A stretch of 64,000 bases of DNA from an uncultured Eubacterium sp. (GTDB lineage Bacteria > Bacillota > Clostridia > Lachnospirales > Lachnospiraceae): NCBI GenBank assembly GCA_910577295.1, contig CAJTLS010000005.1, positions 1-64,000 of the forward strand. The letters run 5' to 3'. A model generated the notes under the pieces. The model saw only the letters and a list, made by a program, of their open reading frames with translations, did no database searches and was not told where the DNA came from. Each line of letters begins with the position of its first letter. Position 1 is the stretch's first letter. A program made the translations under genes and the position numbers. Below are positions 36,018-44,237 of the stretch, piece by piece.

Positions 36018-36248
36018 AAAAAAATCCCGTCCTTTCATCTGAAAGGGACGAGATGTATATTCCCGCGGTTCCACCCTTATTGGTATTTTGTAAAAATACC
36101 CGGCTTGCTTTTTGGCGATAACGGCGCCGGCCGGACTGTATTAAAGTCACTCCGAGGTGGTCTTCACACGCTTCCCATGAAGATGCTTTCAGCACAGGGC
36201 ATCTCTCTCTGTCATGTTTCACAGGCTACTCTTCTCATCCATGTATTG
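36018..36248 (-). promoter_or_regulatory. threonine T-box leader of thrS
   Basis: The canonical T-box AAGGGTGGAACCGCGG (near 36080-36063) is followed by a strong terminator (ATCTCGTCCCTTTC / GAAAGGACGGGAT then seven T, down to 36018). The specifier region reads GAAGACCACC, giving ACC (36161-36159), threonine. Uncharged tRNA-Thr would favour read-through into thrS. Confidence 0.92.
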
Positions 36249-36253
36249 TCTAT

Positions 36254-36282
36254 ATTATATGCAGGCTGCACATTAAAGTCAA
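36254..36282 (-). promoter_or_regulatory. thrS promoter
   Basis: TTGACT (36277-36282), 17-bp spacer, perfect TATAAT (36254-36259) on the minus strand, starting the T-box leader. Confidence 0.8.
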
Positions 36283-36327
36283 CTCTTTTTCCAAAATAAA
36301 AAATTTACCAAAAAAGAGTAGCTGCAA

Positions 36328-36356
36328 TTGCATATTCTCTTTTTATCTAGTACAAT
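36328..36356 (+). promoter_or_regulatory. thyX promoter
   Basis: TTGCAT (36328-36333), 17-bp spacer, TACAAT (36351-36356), ending 44 bp before the thyX start codon. It is divergent from the thrS promoter. Confidence 0.7.
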
Positions 36357-36400
36357 GGGTAGTGGAAACAACGACCAAAAGAGGGAGGAAGCATTAGAAC

Positions 36401-37045
36401 ATGAAGCTGATAAAACCTGATATTGAAATTATTGACATGAAAGACTATGAACAAATCATAAAGAAAATTGAAAAAATCGGACGGGTATGTTACAAGAGTG
36501 AAGACCGGATAAAGGAGGACTCTGCCGAGCGTTTTATTTCCAATCTGTTAAAACGCGGACACGAATCCGTAATTGAACACGAGTCCGTCACCGTGCGCAT
36601 TGTCTGCGACCGGGGCATTACCCATGAGATTGTCCGCCACCGAATCGCAAGTTACAGTCAGGAAAGTACCCGCTACTGCAATTATACTGGCGACAAATTC
36701 GGAAATGAAATTACCGTCATTGACCTTGCAGGCGGATTCGCCTACAACCTAGACGATGAAAACGACGCTAAAAAGTATGAGGTGTGGATGCAGGCTATGG
36801 AAAATGCGGAACAATCATACTTTAAAATGTTGGAATTGGGCGCTACTCCGCAGGAAGCCCGCTCCGTTCTGCCAAATAGCTTAAAGACAGAAATCGTCAT
36901 GACGATGAATCTCCGCTCATGGAGAAACTTTTTCCGTCTGCGCTGCGACCATCACGCCCATCCGCAAATGCGCGAGATAGCCAACGTCGCCCTGCAGGTA
37001 TTTCAGGAAAAACTTCCTATCTTTTTTGAAGACTTTACTGCTTAG
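36401..37045 (+). CDS. thyX: flavin-dependent thymidylate synthase
   Basis: 214 residues. It makes dTMP from dUMP using FAD and methylene-tetrahydrofolate, independent of ThyA. The ThyX signature RHRx7S is exact at 79-89 (RHRIASYSQES) followed by TRY. GAGGGAGG precedes the ATG. It is a single-gene unit that ends 25 bp from the convergent C_GCAxxG_C_C gene. ThyX is common in anaerobes that lack the folate reductase cycle used by ThyA; whether a thyA exists elsewhere cannot be seen. Confidence 0.96.
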   Translation: MKLIKPDIEIIDMKDYEQIIKKIEKIGRVCYKSEDRIKEDSAERFISNLLKRGHESVIEHESVTVRIVCDRGITHEIVRHRIASYSQESTRYCNYTGDKFGNEITVIDLAGGFAYNLDDENDAKKYEVWMQAMENAEQSYFKMLELGATPQEARSVLPNSLKTEIVMTMNLRSWRNFFRLRCDHHAHPQMREIANVALQVFQEKLPIFFEDFTA

Positions 37046-37070
37046 CCTGATGATAGACAGAACCCGTTTC

Positions 37071-37553
37071 TTAACCAATATTTTTTGCGGCAGAGCACTC
37101 CGCAATTATATCACAAGCGTCCCCAATCAATTCGGTACAGGGGCGCTTTTTATAATATTCTGCCGTCCGCGGCTCGGGCGTACTTCCCTCCGCATACTCC
37201 TTGGCAACCGTCCCCTCGTTCCGGTCAAGCCCAAGCAAAGTCGAGCAAATAATACTTCCGTTGCGCTTTTCAAATTCGGCGGCCAGTTCCTGCACCAGCG
37301 CATAATTTTTCTTCTTGCTTTCCAAATCTCTCGGCTCAGCGCTTCCTGTCAGCGCTCCCGCAACAAAAAACATCGCAGATACCGTTCCGCACACCTGACG
37401 AAGCCGGCCCATACCGCCGCCGAAAGATTGTGTGAGGATCATCGCCTGCTCTTCCGATATTCCGAGCAAATCCGCATGCGCCAAAACAACGGCCTGTGTA
37501 CAATTATATCCTTTTTTAAAATTTTCGATTGCCTGTTCACGTCTTGATTTCAT
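37071..37553 (-). CDS. C_GCAxxG_C_C family protein
   Basis: 160 residues. The family is defined by cysteines in the pattern NCTQAV, FGGGMGR..QVCGTVSAM, then single cysteines toward the C-terminus (SIICSTLLG, CTELIGDACDIIAEC). These fit the redox- or metal-binding family named C_GCAxxG_C_C, whose role is not established; here the second motif reads CGTVSAM, a small departure from GCAxxG. ATG overlaps the stop of the upstream membrane protein by 4 bp, so translation is coupled. Confidence 0.85.
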   Translation of the reverse strand: MKSRREQAIENFKKGYNCTQAVVLAHADLLGISEEQAMILTQSFGGGMGRLRQVCGTVSAMFFVAGALTGSAEPRDLESKKKNYALVQELAAEFEKRNGSIICSTLLGLDRNEGTVAKEYAEGSTPEPRTAEYYKKRPCTELIGDACDIIAECSAAKNIG

Positions 37554-38038
37554 AAACTTCCTCCACTCTTTAGATAAATAGGAATCACAAAAACTGCAGC
37601 AGTTCCTATCAGTCCCACGACAGTTTCCAAAAATGCAATAACCGCCCGTTTACTAAACTTCTCCATCCCTGACACTTGTAATACGACATATTGTAACGCC
37701 CATACAAACAAAAAGCAAGGCCCCCACAGTGCAAAGGCATTCGAAAACTTCTGCAAGTCTCCCGAGAGCCAGAGCGCCAATTCCAAAATGACAATAAACG
37801 CTAAAATAAAATACACGACATGGATGTTGCACTTGCATAGCTTGGAAAACAGGGCGTTTACCAAAAACAAAACGCCGGTCATCAGCAAGAGAAACGAGCC
37901 GTGCATCAGGCCCTCCGGCGGCTGCCAGAGCCAGTTCACAATAACTCCAGCGATGAAAAAAACGATACCAAACATTACTTTTTTTCCTGTTCCCAGCCAT
38001 TCCAACAACGCATTCCACTGTTCCACTATATAACTCAT
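37550..38038 (-). CDS. unknown polytopic membrane protein
   Basis: 162 residues from the ATG at 38038 (GGAGG 6 bp upstream); a start at 38056 would overlap that site. About five hydrophobic segments: KVMFGIVFFIAGVIVNWLW, SFLLLMTGVLFLVNALF, VVYFILAFIVILELALWL, NAFALWGPCFLFVWALQYVV, and VIAFLETVVGLIGTAAVFVIPIYL. No family recognised. It shares a 4-bp ATGA overlap with the cysteine-rich gene after it and lies 39 bp after radA, so it ends the clpC-radA series. Confidence 0.65.
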   Translation of the reverse strand: MSYIVEQWNALLEWLGTGKKVMFGIVFFIAGVIVNWLWQPPEGLMHGSFLLLMTGVLFLVNALFSKLCKCNIHVVYFILAFIVILELALWLSGDLQKFSNAFALWGPCFLFVWALQYVVLQVSGMEKFSKRAVIAFLETVVGLIGTAAVFVIPIYLKSGGSL

Positions 38039-38077
38039 TACCGTCCTCCATTTCAAATGTTCTTTCTGGTCAGTTCC

Positions 38078-39454
38078 TTACAAATACTCCAAAATCTCCC
38101 TGATATGTTTGACGCCTATTAAGCGTATCGAATCAATCTGCAGATTGCCGGCCCTGACAATCGACTGCCGGTTGCTCTCTGGCAAAATACAAGTTGTATA
38201 TCCGGTCTTAATCGCCTCTCCTACACGCCGCTCTGCCTGTGAGACGGCGCGGACTTCGCCAACGAGCCCGACCTCGCCGAATAAAAGGATGTTCCCTCCC
38301 AGACTTTTATTGCGATAACTCGACAACAGTGCTGCTACCATCGCCAAATCAAGAGCCGGTTCTATCACCCGCATGCCGCCGGCAACATTTACATAGGCAT
38401 CACTATCTGCCATGCGGACGCCCAGACGCTTCTCCAATACTGCCATCAGCAGGTTAATGCGGTTATAGTCAAATCCTACCGCCGTCCGCCTTGGCATCGG
38501 AAATGACGTCTGACAGACGAGCGCCTGCACCTCCAATAAAAACGGACGGCTGCCCTCCATAATACAAGCAACTACCGAGCCCGCTTCCTCTTCCAGCCGC
38601 CCCTGCATCAAGTATTCGGATGGATTTGGCACTTCTTTCAGCCCCTGATTGAGCATTTCAAAAACGCCCACTTCGTTTGTTGAGCCAAAACGGTTTTTTA
38701 CTCCGCGAAGCATTCGATACATGGCAGACTTATCCCCCTCAAAATAAAGCACGGTATCTACCATATGCTCTAGCATCCGCGGCCCCGCTACGTTTCCCTC
38801 TTTCGTCACATGGCCTACAATAAAAATCGTGATGTTCATACCTTTTGCCACCTGCAACAGGCGGCTTGTCACTTCCCGCACCTGACTGACGCTTCCGGGC
38901 GCCGCGTCAACCGTTTCCTCTAACATCGTCTGTATCGAATCGATGACAATAACATCTGGTTTTAGTTCTTCTGCCGCCTGCACAATAGCTGACATTCCGG
39001 TTTCGGAATAGAGATACAAATCATCTGTAAAATCTCCGATTCTCTCTGCCCGCAGCTTTATCTGTCTGGTTGATTCTTCACCTGACACATACAGCGCTTT
39101 CGTTCCCTGCTGTGCCAGCAGACGGCACATCTGCAGCAACAGTGTCGATTTCCCAATCCCCGGATCGCCCCCGACTAACACAAGTGAACCCGGCACAATC
39201 CCGCCTCCCAGAACACGGTCTAACTCCTTTATGCCGGTGAGTTTACGGCACTCCTGCTGTGTCTCGATTTCGTTGATTTTGGCCGGCCTGCTCTGCGGCA
39301 GGCGTTCACGCCCCGCGCCTCCGGCTTTTCTTCTGCCAGAGGTGGGAGCTTCTGCTAACGTGTTCCATTCATGGCACCCCGGACACTGTCCCTGCCACTT
39401 CGCCGTCTCAAAACCGCATTCTTTACAAAAAAAGATTGTCTTTTCTTTCGCCAT
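38078..39454 (-). CDS. radA: DNA repair protein RadA
   Basis: 458 residues from the ATG at 39454. N-terminal four-cysteine zinc finger (CKECGFETAKWQGQCPGC), RecA-like ATPase with Walker A GGDPGIGKSTLL and Walker B VIVIDSIQTM, the RadA-specific KNRFGS motif, and the C-terminal Lon-like domain. It drives branch migration in recombination. It lies in the usual Firmicutes neighbourhood of clpC, but disA, which often follows, is absent. Confidence 0.96.
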   Translation of the reverse strand: MAKEKTIFFCKECGFETAKWQGQCPGCHEWNTLAEAPTSGRRKAGGAGRERLPQSRPAKINEIETQQECRKLTGIKELDRVLGGGIVPGSLVLVGGDPGIGKSTLLLQMCRLLAQQGTKALYVSGEESTRQIKLRAERIGDFTDDLYLYSETGMSAIVQAAEELKPDVIVIDSIQTMLEETVDAAPGSVSQVREVTSRLLQVAKGMNITIFIVGHVTKEGNVAGPRMLEHMVDTVLYFEGDKSAMYRMLRGVKNRFGSTNEVGVFEMLNQGLKEVPNPSEYLMQGRLEEEAGSVVACIMEGSRPFLLEVQALVCQTSFPMPRRTAVGFDYNRINLLMAVLEKRLGVRMADSDAYVNVAGGMRVIEPALDLAMVAALLSSYRNKSLGGNILLFGEVGLVGEVRAVSQAERRVGEAIKTGYTTCILPESNRQSIVRAGNLQIDSIRLIGVKHIREILEYL

Positions 39455-39497
39455 TTTCACCTTTTTGGCGTATTACGCCCCTCCATTTAAACAGTAG

Positions 39498-39524
39498 AAG
39501 CACCGATGGATAACATCGGTGCTT
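39498..39524. terminator. hairpin before radA
   Basis: AAGCACCGATG and CATCGGTGCTT form a perfect 11-bp stem with a 5-nt loop. It lies 26 bp after the stop of the upstream small gene and 44 bp before the radA start. Only one or two T follow on the minus strand, so I read it as a weak terminator or a processing point. Confidence 0.5.
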
Positions 39525-39549
39525 AAAATTCTCTCTCATCCTTTTATCA

Positions 39550-39963
39550 TCAGCACTTCACGATTTTGATGCCGGATTTGCTTCCCTCGTTTAAAGAAAG
39601 GCTGGCATTTAACTTGCCTCCGACATTTGTCTGGATACGTCCAGCGGACACTCCGTCCACAACTAGCTTATATTCCGTAGACGGTTCCATCTCCAACGTA
39701 AAACTTATGTCTCCCGGCGCTTCGACATCAAACTCAACAACTTCACTATTGCCACGAAAGCCGGTTACCGTCGAACCGGGAACCGATTCGTACACAAGCG
39801 CGCCGTTTTTCTCTAATTTGGTAATCTCCTTAAAGGTCTTAATCTTATAGCTCGCGCCCTCATAGTGAAAATCTGATTTCTTCGTCTTTGCGTCCAATTG
39901 ATAGTTGCCAAAACTTAATGTACCCGCATCATCCTTGCGAATAAGTTCTTCAATCACGCTCAT
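39550..39963 (-). CDS. conserved small protein of Lachnospiraceae (annotated elsewhere as endosialidase)
   Basis: 137 residues from the ATG at 39963 (GGAGG 9 bp upstream). Soluble, no signal peptide, beta-rich, with KTFKEITKLEKNGALVYESVPGSTVTGF and a tail of alternating glycine/serine. I know similar proteins only as endosialidase-labelled hypothetical proteins in Lachnospiraceae; nothing in this short sequence supports a glycosidase. It lies between clpC and radA. Confidence 0.6.
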   Translation of the reverse strand: MSVIEELIRKDDAGTLSFGNYQLDAKTKKSDFHYEGASYKIKTFKEITKLEKNGALVYESVPGSTVTGFRGNSEVVEFDVEAPGDISFTLEMEPSTEYKLVVDGVSAGRIQTNVGGKLNASLSLNEGSKSGIKIVKC

Positions 39964-40054
39964 CTTGTGAGTCCTCCTTCGTTCCATTACATTTCTGCCT
40001 TTCGGCCCACGTCTTATCTACTTTAAGTATACAATACAATTGGATTTTTTGCTA

Positions 40055-42529
40055 TTACTTTTTTGTGATTTTTTGGACAAAAACTTTCTCCCTGTCACCG
40101 TCTCTGACAAGCGTCACTTCCGCCTCATCGCCGATGGCCGATACGCCCGCCAAAACAGCCTCTGCCAGTACGTCTTCAATCTCTGTCTGAATGGCTCGCC
40201 GGATTGGCCTTGCGCCATAATCCTTGTCGAAGCCTTTCTTTGATACAAAATCAATGACTTCTTCTTTAATATGAAGTTCCATATGCATCTGCTCTCTGAC
40301 GCGTTTTACAAAATTATTCACTAAAATACCTGTAATGGAGCGGATATTCTCCTCGTTTAACGCATGGAAAACAATCATCTCGTCCACACGGTTAATAAAT
40401 TCCGGCTTGAAAATGTGTTTGACCTCTTCCATTACGCCCTCTTTCATCCTTTTATGGTTCTCTTCTTCGCTTACTTTCTGTCCGAAGCCCAGCTGTTTTG
40501 GCGATATAATACGGTTAGCTCCGGCGTTGGAAGTCATAATAATAATTGTATTTTTAAAATCTACCTTGCGCCCGTGTGCGTCTGTAATGTGACCGTCTTC
40601 CAATACTTGAAGCAGCATATTAAAGACATCGGGATGCGCTTTCTCAATCTCGTCAAACAAAAGCACCGAATATGGTTTTTGGCGAACCTTTTCACTCAAT
40701 TGGCCGCCCTCCTCATATCCGACGTATCCCGGAGGAGAGCCAATCATCTTCGACACACTCTGCTTTTCCATATATTCCGACATGTCTACGCGTATCATGT
40801 CTTTCTCCGAGCCAAACACCGCCTCTGCCAGCGCTTTACTCAATTCTGTCTTGCCGACACCGGTCGGGCCGAGAAACAGAAAAGAGCCAATCGGCCTTTT
40901 CGGGTCTTTCAAGCCGATACGCCCACGCCGTACGGCTCTCGATACTGCCTGTACGGCCTCTTCCTGCCCTACTACTCTTTCATGCAGGATTTCCTCCAGA
41001 CGCCTCAGACGGTCCACCTCTGCTTCCTGCATTTGCTGTACCGGAATATTCGTCCATTTTGCTACTACTTCCGCTATATGGGAAGCCAGAATCGTATCGT
41101 TCTCTTTCTTATGCTTTTTCTGTTTCTTTTTCTCTTCTTTTTGCAGCCCGCTCTCTAAATTCTTTTCCTTGCGCACAAGTTCCTGCACAAGTTCCATATC
41201 CCCCTGAATGAGCGCTTTCTCTTTTTGCTCATAGACAGATTCCAACTGTTCTTTCCATTTGCCCTGCTCTTCCGTCCTGCGGTATAATTCCTGCAGACGG
41301 AACGCAGCCGCCGCCTCGTCCATCAAATCAATGGCCTTATCCGGCAGGAAGCGGTCGTTTACATAGCGCACCGATAACGTGACGGCTGCTTCAACCGCCT
41401 CGTCGCTTATTATTACGTTATGATATTCTTCGTAGCGGCTGCGCAGTTCTTTGAGCATCCCAATCGTCTGCACCGCAGTCGGCTCTTCGATGACAACCGG
41501 CTGAAAACGTCTCTCCAGAGCAGCGTCTTTCTCCACATGTTTGCGGTACTCTTCTCTTGTCGTAGCCCCTAGCACCTGAATTTCTCCGCGCGCCAACGCC
41601 GGTTTGAGTATGTTTGACGCATCAATGGCCCCCTCGGCTCCTCCGGCGCCTATCACCGTATGCAGTTCATCAATAAATAATAATATATTGCCCTGCTGCT
41701 TCGTTTCACGAATGGCCCGCTTAATCCTCTCCTCAAACTCGCCGCGGTACTTTGAGCCCGCTACCATGCCCGACAAATCCAGTGTCAGAACACGCTTATC
41801 TTCCAGTATTTCCGGCACATCGCCGTCGGCAATACGCTGTGCAAGCCCCTCCACAATGGCGGTCTTCCCAACGCCCGGTTCCCCAATCAGACACGGATTG
41901 TTCTTCGTCCGTCGGCTGAGAATACTGATAACACTTTCTATTTCATCGTCACGGTGAGAAACAGGGTCGAGTTTCCCATCCAGCGCATACTGATTCAAAT
42001 CTCTGGCATACTGGTCTAACATCGGCGTTTCCGAACCGCCCTTTTTATTGCGGGAACGGCTGGCAATTAATTCATTCTTCGCCAGCGCCATATCGCCCCC
42101 AACGGTTGTCACAACATCCATATAAATCTTCTGGATGTTGGCCTGCGCCGCCAAAAGTACTTTATAGGCGACACAGGACATATCTTTCAGAATCGCCAGA
42201 AGCATATGCTCGGTACCAATTTTTTCCATATCTGCTTTCTCGGCCTCTTCTTCGCTTTTTTCCAACAGCTTTTCTAGTAGCGGCGAAGATTCACTACCCC
42301 CATTGTCAAGCATGGCAATATCGGATATTCCACAATAATTCTTTATTTCAAAGTCCAGTGCATCTTTGCCCAGACCATTTTCTTTTAGTACTCTTGACGC
42401 CACTCCCGGAGCGCTCCCCAAACCATAGAGAAGATGCTCGGAACCAACCACGTATTGTCCCATTTTGGCAGCATACTTCGCCGCCCGATTCAATGCTTTT
42501 CCGGCTTCTGCCGTAAACTCTTTTCTCAT
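40055..42529 (-). CDS. clpC: ATP-dependent Clp protease ATP-binding subunit ClpC
   Basis: 824 residues. N-terminal Clp_N double repeat (about 1-140), first AAA+ ring with Walker A GEPGVGKTAIVEGLA, a coiled middle insert rich in lysine (QKEEKKKQKKHKKEN), second AAA+ ring with Walker A GPTGVGKTELSKALAE and arginine finger region, and a small C-terminal domain. It unfolds substrates for ClpP. The usual ctsR-mcsA-mcsB genes before it are missing; a GntR gene stands there instead. Confidence 0.95.
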   Translation of the reverse strand: MRKEFTAEAGKALNRAAKYAAKMGQYVVGSEHLLYGLGSAPGVASRVLKENGLGKDALDFEIKNYCGISDIAMLDNGGSESSPLLEKLLEKSEEEAEKADMEKIGTEHMLLAILKDMSCVAYKVLLAAQANIQKIYMDVVTTVGGDMALAKNELIASRSRNKKGGSETPMLDQYARDLNQYALDGKLDPVSHRDDEIESVISILSRRTKNNPCLIGEPGVGKTAIVEGLAQRIADGDVPEILEDKRVLTLDLSGMVAGSKYRGEFEERIKRAIRETKQQGNILLFIDELHTVIGAGGAEGAIDASNILKPALARGEIQVLGATTREEYRKHVEKDAALERRFQPVVIEEPTAVQTIGMLKELRSRYEEYHNVIISDEAVEAAVTLSVRYVNDRFLPDKAIDLMDEAAAAFRLQELYRRTEEQGKWKEQLESVYEQKEKALIQGDMELVQELVRKEKNLESGLQKEEKKKQKKHKKENDTILASHIAEVVAKWTNIPVQQMQEAEVDRLRRLEEILHERVVGQEEAVQAVSRAVRRGRIGLKDPKRPIGSFLFLGPTGVGKTELSKALAEAVFGSEKDMIRVDMSEYMEKQSVSKMIGSPPGYVGYEEGGQLSEKVRQKPYSVLLFDEIEKAHPDVFNMLLQVLEDGHITDAHGRKVDFKNTIIIMTSNAGANRIISPKQLGFGQKVSEEENHKRMKEGVMEEVKHIFKPEFINRVDEMIVFHALNEENIRSITGILVNNFVKRVREQMHMELHIKEEVIDFVSKKGFDKDYGARPIRRAIQTEIEDVLAEAVLAGVSAIGDEAEVTLVRDGDREKVFVQKITKK

Positions 42530-42545
42530 TGCTTCCTCTCTCCCA

Positions 42546-42929
42546 TCATTTATTTTGATAATTTTCGTATTCCTTGTATATCCGGTCTACCAGTTCATGG
42601 ACTTCCTCTCTCGACACCTGTTTGCAGATGGCACGGGCTAACACCAAATCCAGTGTATCGGCTAATTCTACCATCGCTTTTACTTTGTCCATATCGACGG
42701 CAACGACAGCGCCGCGCCTCTGGTCTACAGTCAGATATCCCTCCTGGCGCAGAATGCCATAGGCTTTGTTCACCGTGTGCATATTAATTCCAACCGTGTC
42801 CGCCATCTCCCTGACTGAGGGCAGATTTTCACCCTCTCGCAGTTCCGATTTTACAATTGCCCGAATAATCTGATTGCACAATTGCACATATAATGCTTCC
42901 CCGCTATTAAAATCTATCGATATATACAT
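42546..42929 (-). CDS. GntR family (YtrA-like) transcriptional regulator
   Basis: 127 residues from the ATG at 42929 (GGGAGG 6 bp upstream). The winged helix-turn-helix (ALYVQLCNQIIRAIVKSELREGENLPSVREMADTVGINMHTVNKAYGILRQEGYL) is typical of GntR; a short helical tail instead of a large effector domain marks the YtrA subfamily, which often controls ABC exporters. It is placed immediately before clpC (16 bp), where CtsR is usual in Firmicutes. Whether it regulates clpC is unknown. Confidence 0.9.
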   Translation of the reverse strand: MYISIDFNSGEALYVQLCNQIIRAIVKSELREGENLPSVREMADTVGINMHTVNKAYGILRQEGYLTVDQRRGAVVAVDMDKVKAMVELADTLDLVLARAICKQVSREEVHELVDRIYKEYENYQNK

Positions 42930-42957
42930 TGTTTTCCTCCCGTTTGGAACGTCCAAA

Positions 42958-44211
42958 TCAAGTCCGTCTCTTTCTCTGCATCGCCATCTTCAACATGGCA
43001 ATCAACATACACAGAAGCAGTATAACCAATACAACAACAATTACTATCCATATATAATTGGAATTATCCGCTGTTTCTTTTCGTTCCTCTTTGTCGCCCC
43101 GATTGACACGTTCCGTCATCGTTCCCGTATAGCGCTGGAGCGTCTGCTCTTCTCTATCGTACTGATACCATGTGCTTTGTTTTGACGGGCCTTTCAGATA
43201 GAGCAGCAGATAATTGTTATCCAAATCCTGCTCCATCGTAAATGCGGGTACCGTGATGCCTTGCAACTCAATATTCGACTGGATATATCCGGCGGGCACC
43301 TGTGAAACTTCCGATGCATCCAGCACTTCAAATTCATAGGAGTTTTGGATAAAAATTCCGTTCCCTCGTCTGGCAATCGAAAAAGTCATATCCTTTTTCT
43401 GGCTCTGTCCCTGTTCTTCCCGTTTTTTTGTCTCTTTCTCCGTCTCTTTGCGCACGTTCAGCACATATTGCCGCTCCCCGCCGTTCTCTGCCAGAACACG
43501 GACAATCACCCGATTAGAACCGCTCACCAGCTCCTCATTTCCTTTCAGAAGAACTCTTGCTTTTTCATCCATAGGCACGTAACTGATATACAATTTATCC
43601 GTGGCGGCATCTACCGTGACGTTGTACTCTTTCTGCTCCGGCGCGAAATTCGGCTCAAAGGAAACGCAATGTGCGCTTAACTTCTTTAAGCGGTTTTCTT
43701 TCGCAGGAACCGGTTGCGGCGTCACCTTTGGATCCACCGATGGCACGGGAGACGGGGATGCCACCGCTCCCTTTTTTTGAACTGTCACCGTCAGGCGGTT
43801 GCTGGAAAGCGATAAATGCCCGCCCTCCGAATCAATGATATCAGCCTGACCTTCCAGTTCAATCAGGCAGCTTCCCTTTTTCTTTGCCTCAAACTGTAAG
43901 GAAAACGTCTTTTTTTTCGTTTCTTCTGTATTTCCCAACGAGGATACTTTCAGCAGTCCGTTTCCTCCTTTTACTTTTGCCCCTCCGGTCAAAAAAGTAA
44001 GGACGTGGTCATCATAACTGACGGAAAAGGAAGTATCCAGAAACGCTTCTTCCGATGTCACCTGACAGACAACCGTACAAACGTCGCCTTTTGTCACTAC
44101 GGGAGTGGTCGTTGTAAACTGCACCACCCCGCTGGCGGCATCGGCTCTCATGGAAACAAGCATACATCCAAACAGGATTAGGATACCGGTCACCCAATAT
44201 CTGCCTCTCAT
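42958..44211 (-). CDS. membrane-anchored protein with cohesin-like and cadherin-like domains
   Basis: 417 residues from the ATG at 44211. Signal peptide (about 5-25), a cohesin-like beta-sandwich (about 27-150: VVQFTTTTPVVTKGDVCTVVCQV, DTSFSVSYDDHVL), a short proline linker, a cadherin-like beta-sandwich repeat (about 175-265: RLKKLSAHCVSFEPNFAPEQKEYNVTVDAATDKLYISYVP), an unassigned domain, a membrane helix (IWIVIVVVLVILLLCMLIAML) and a basic tail. The cohesin-like unit need not bind dockerins. It follows the glucosaminidase by 26 bp, so both probably act at the wall. Confidence 0.75.
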   Translation of the reverse strand: MRGRYWVTGILILFGCMLVSMRADAASGVVQFTTTTPVVTKGDVCTVVCQVTSEEAFLDTSFSVSYDDHVLTFLTGGAKVKGGNGLLKVSSLGNTEETKKKTFSLQFEAKKKGSCLIELEGQADIIDSEGGHLSLSSNRLTVTVQKKGAVASPSPVPSVDPKVTPQPVPAKENRLKKLSAHCVSFEPNFAPEQKEYNVTVDAATDKLYISYVPMDEKARVLLKGNEELVSGSNRVIVRVLAENGGERQYVLNVRKETEKETKKREEQGQSQKKDMTFSIARRGNGIFIQNSYEFEVLDASEVSQVPAGYIQSNIELQGITVPAFTMEQDLDNNYLLLYLKGPSKQSTWYQYDREEQTLQRYTGTMTERVNRGDKEERKETADNSNYIWIVIVVVLVILLLCMLIAMLKMAMQRKRRT

Positions 44212-44237
44212 TTTCATCCCTCCCTCAACCATTTACT

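Noticed and set aside
42958..44211. True cellulosome scaffoldin
   Set aside because: There is only one cohesin-like unit, with no dockerin in the window and a C-terminal membrane helix, so a cellulosome claim is not supported.
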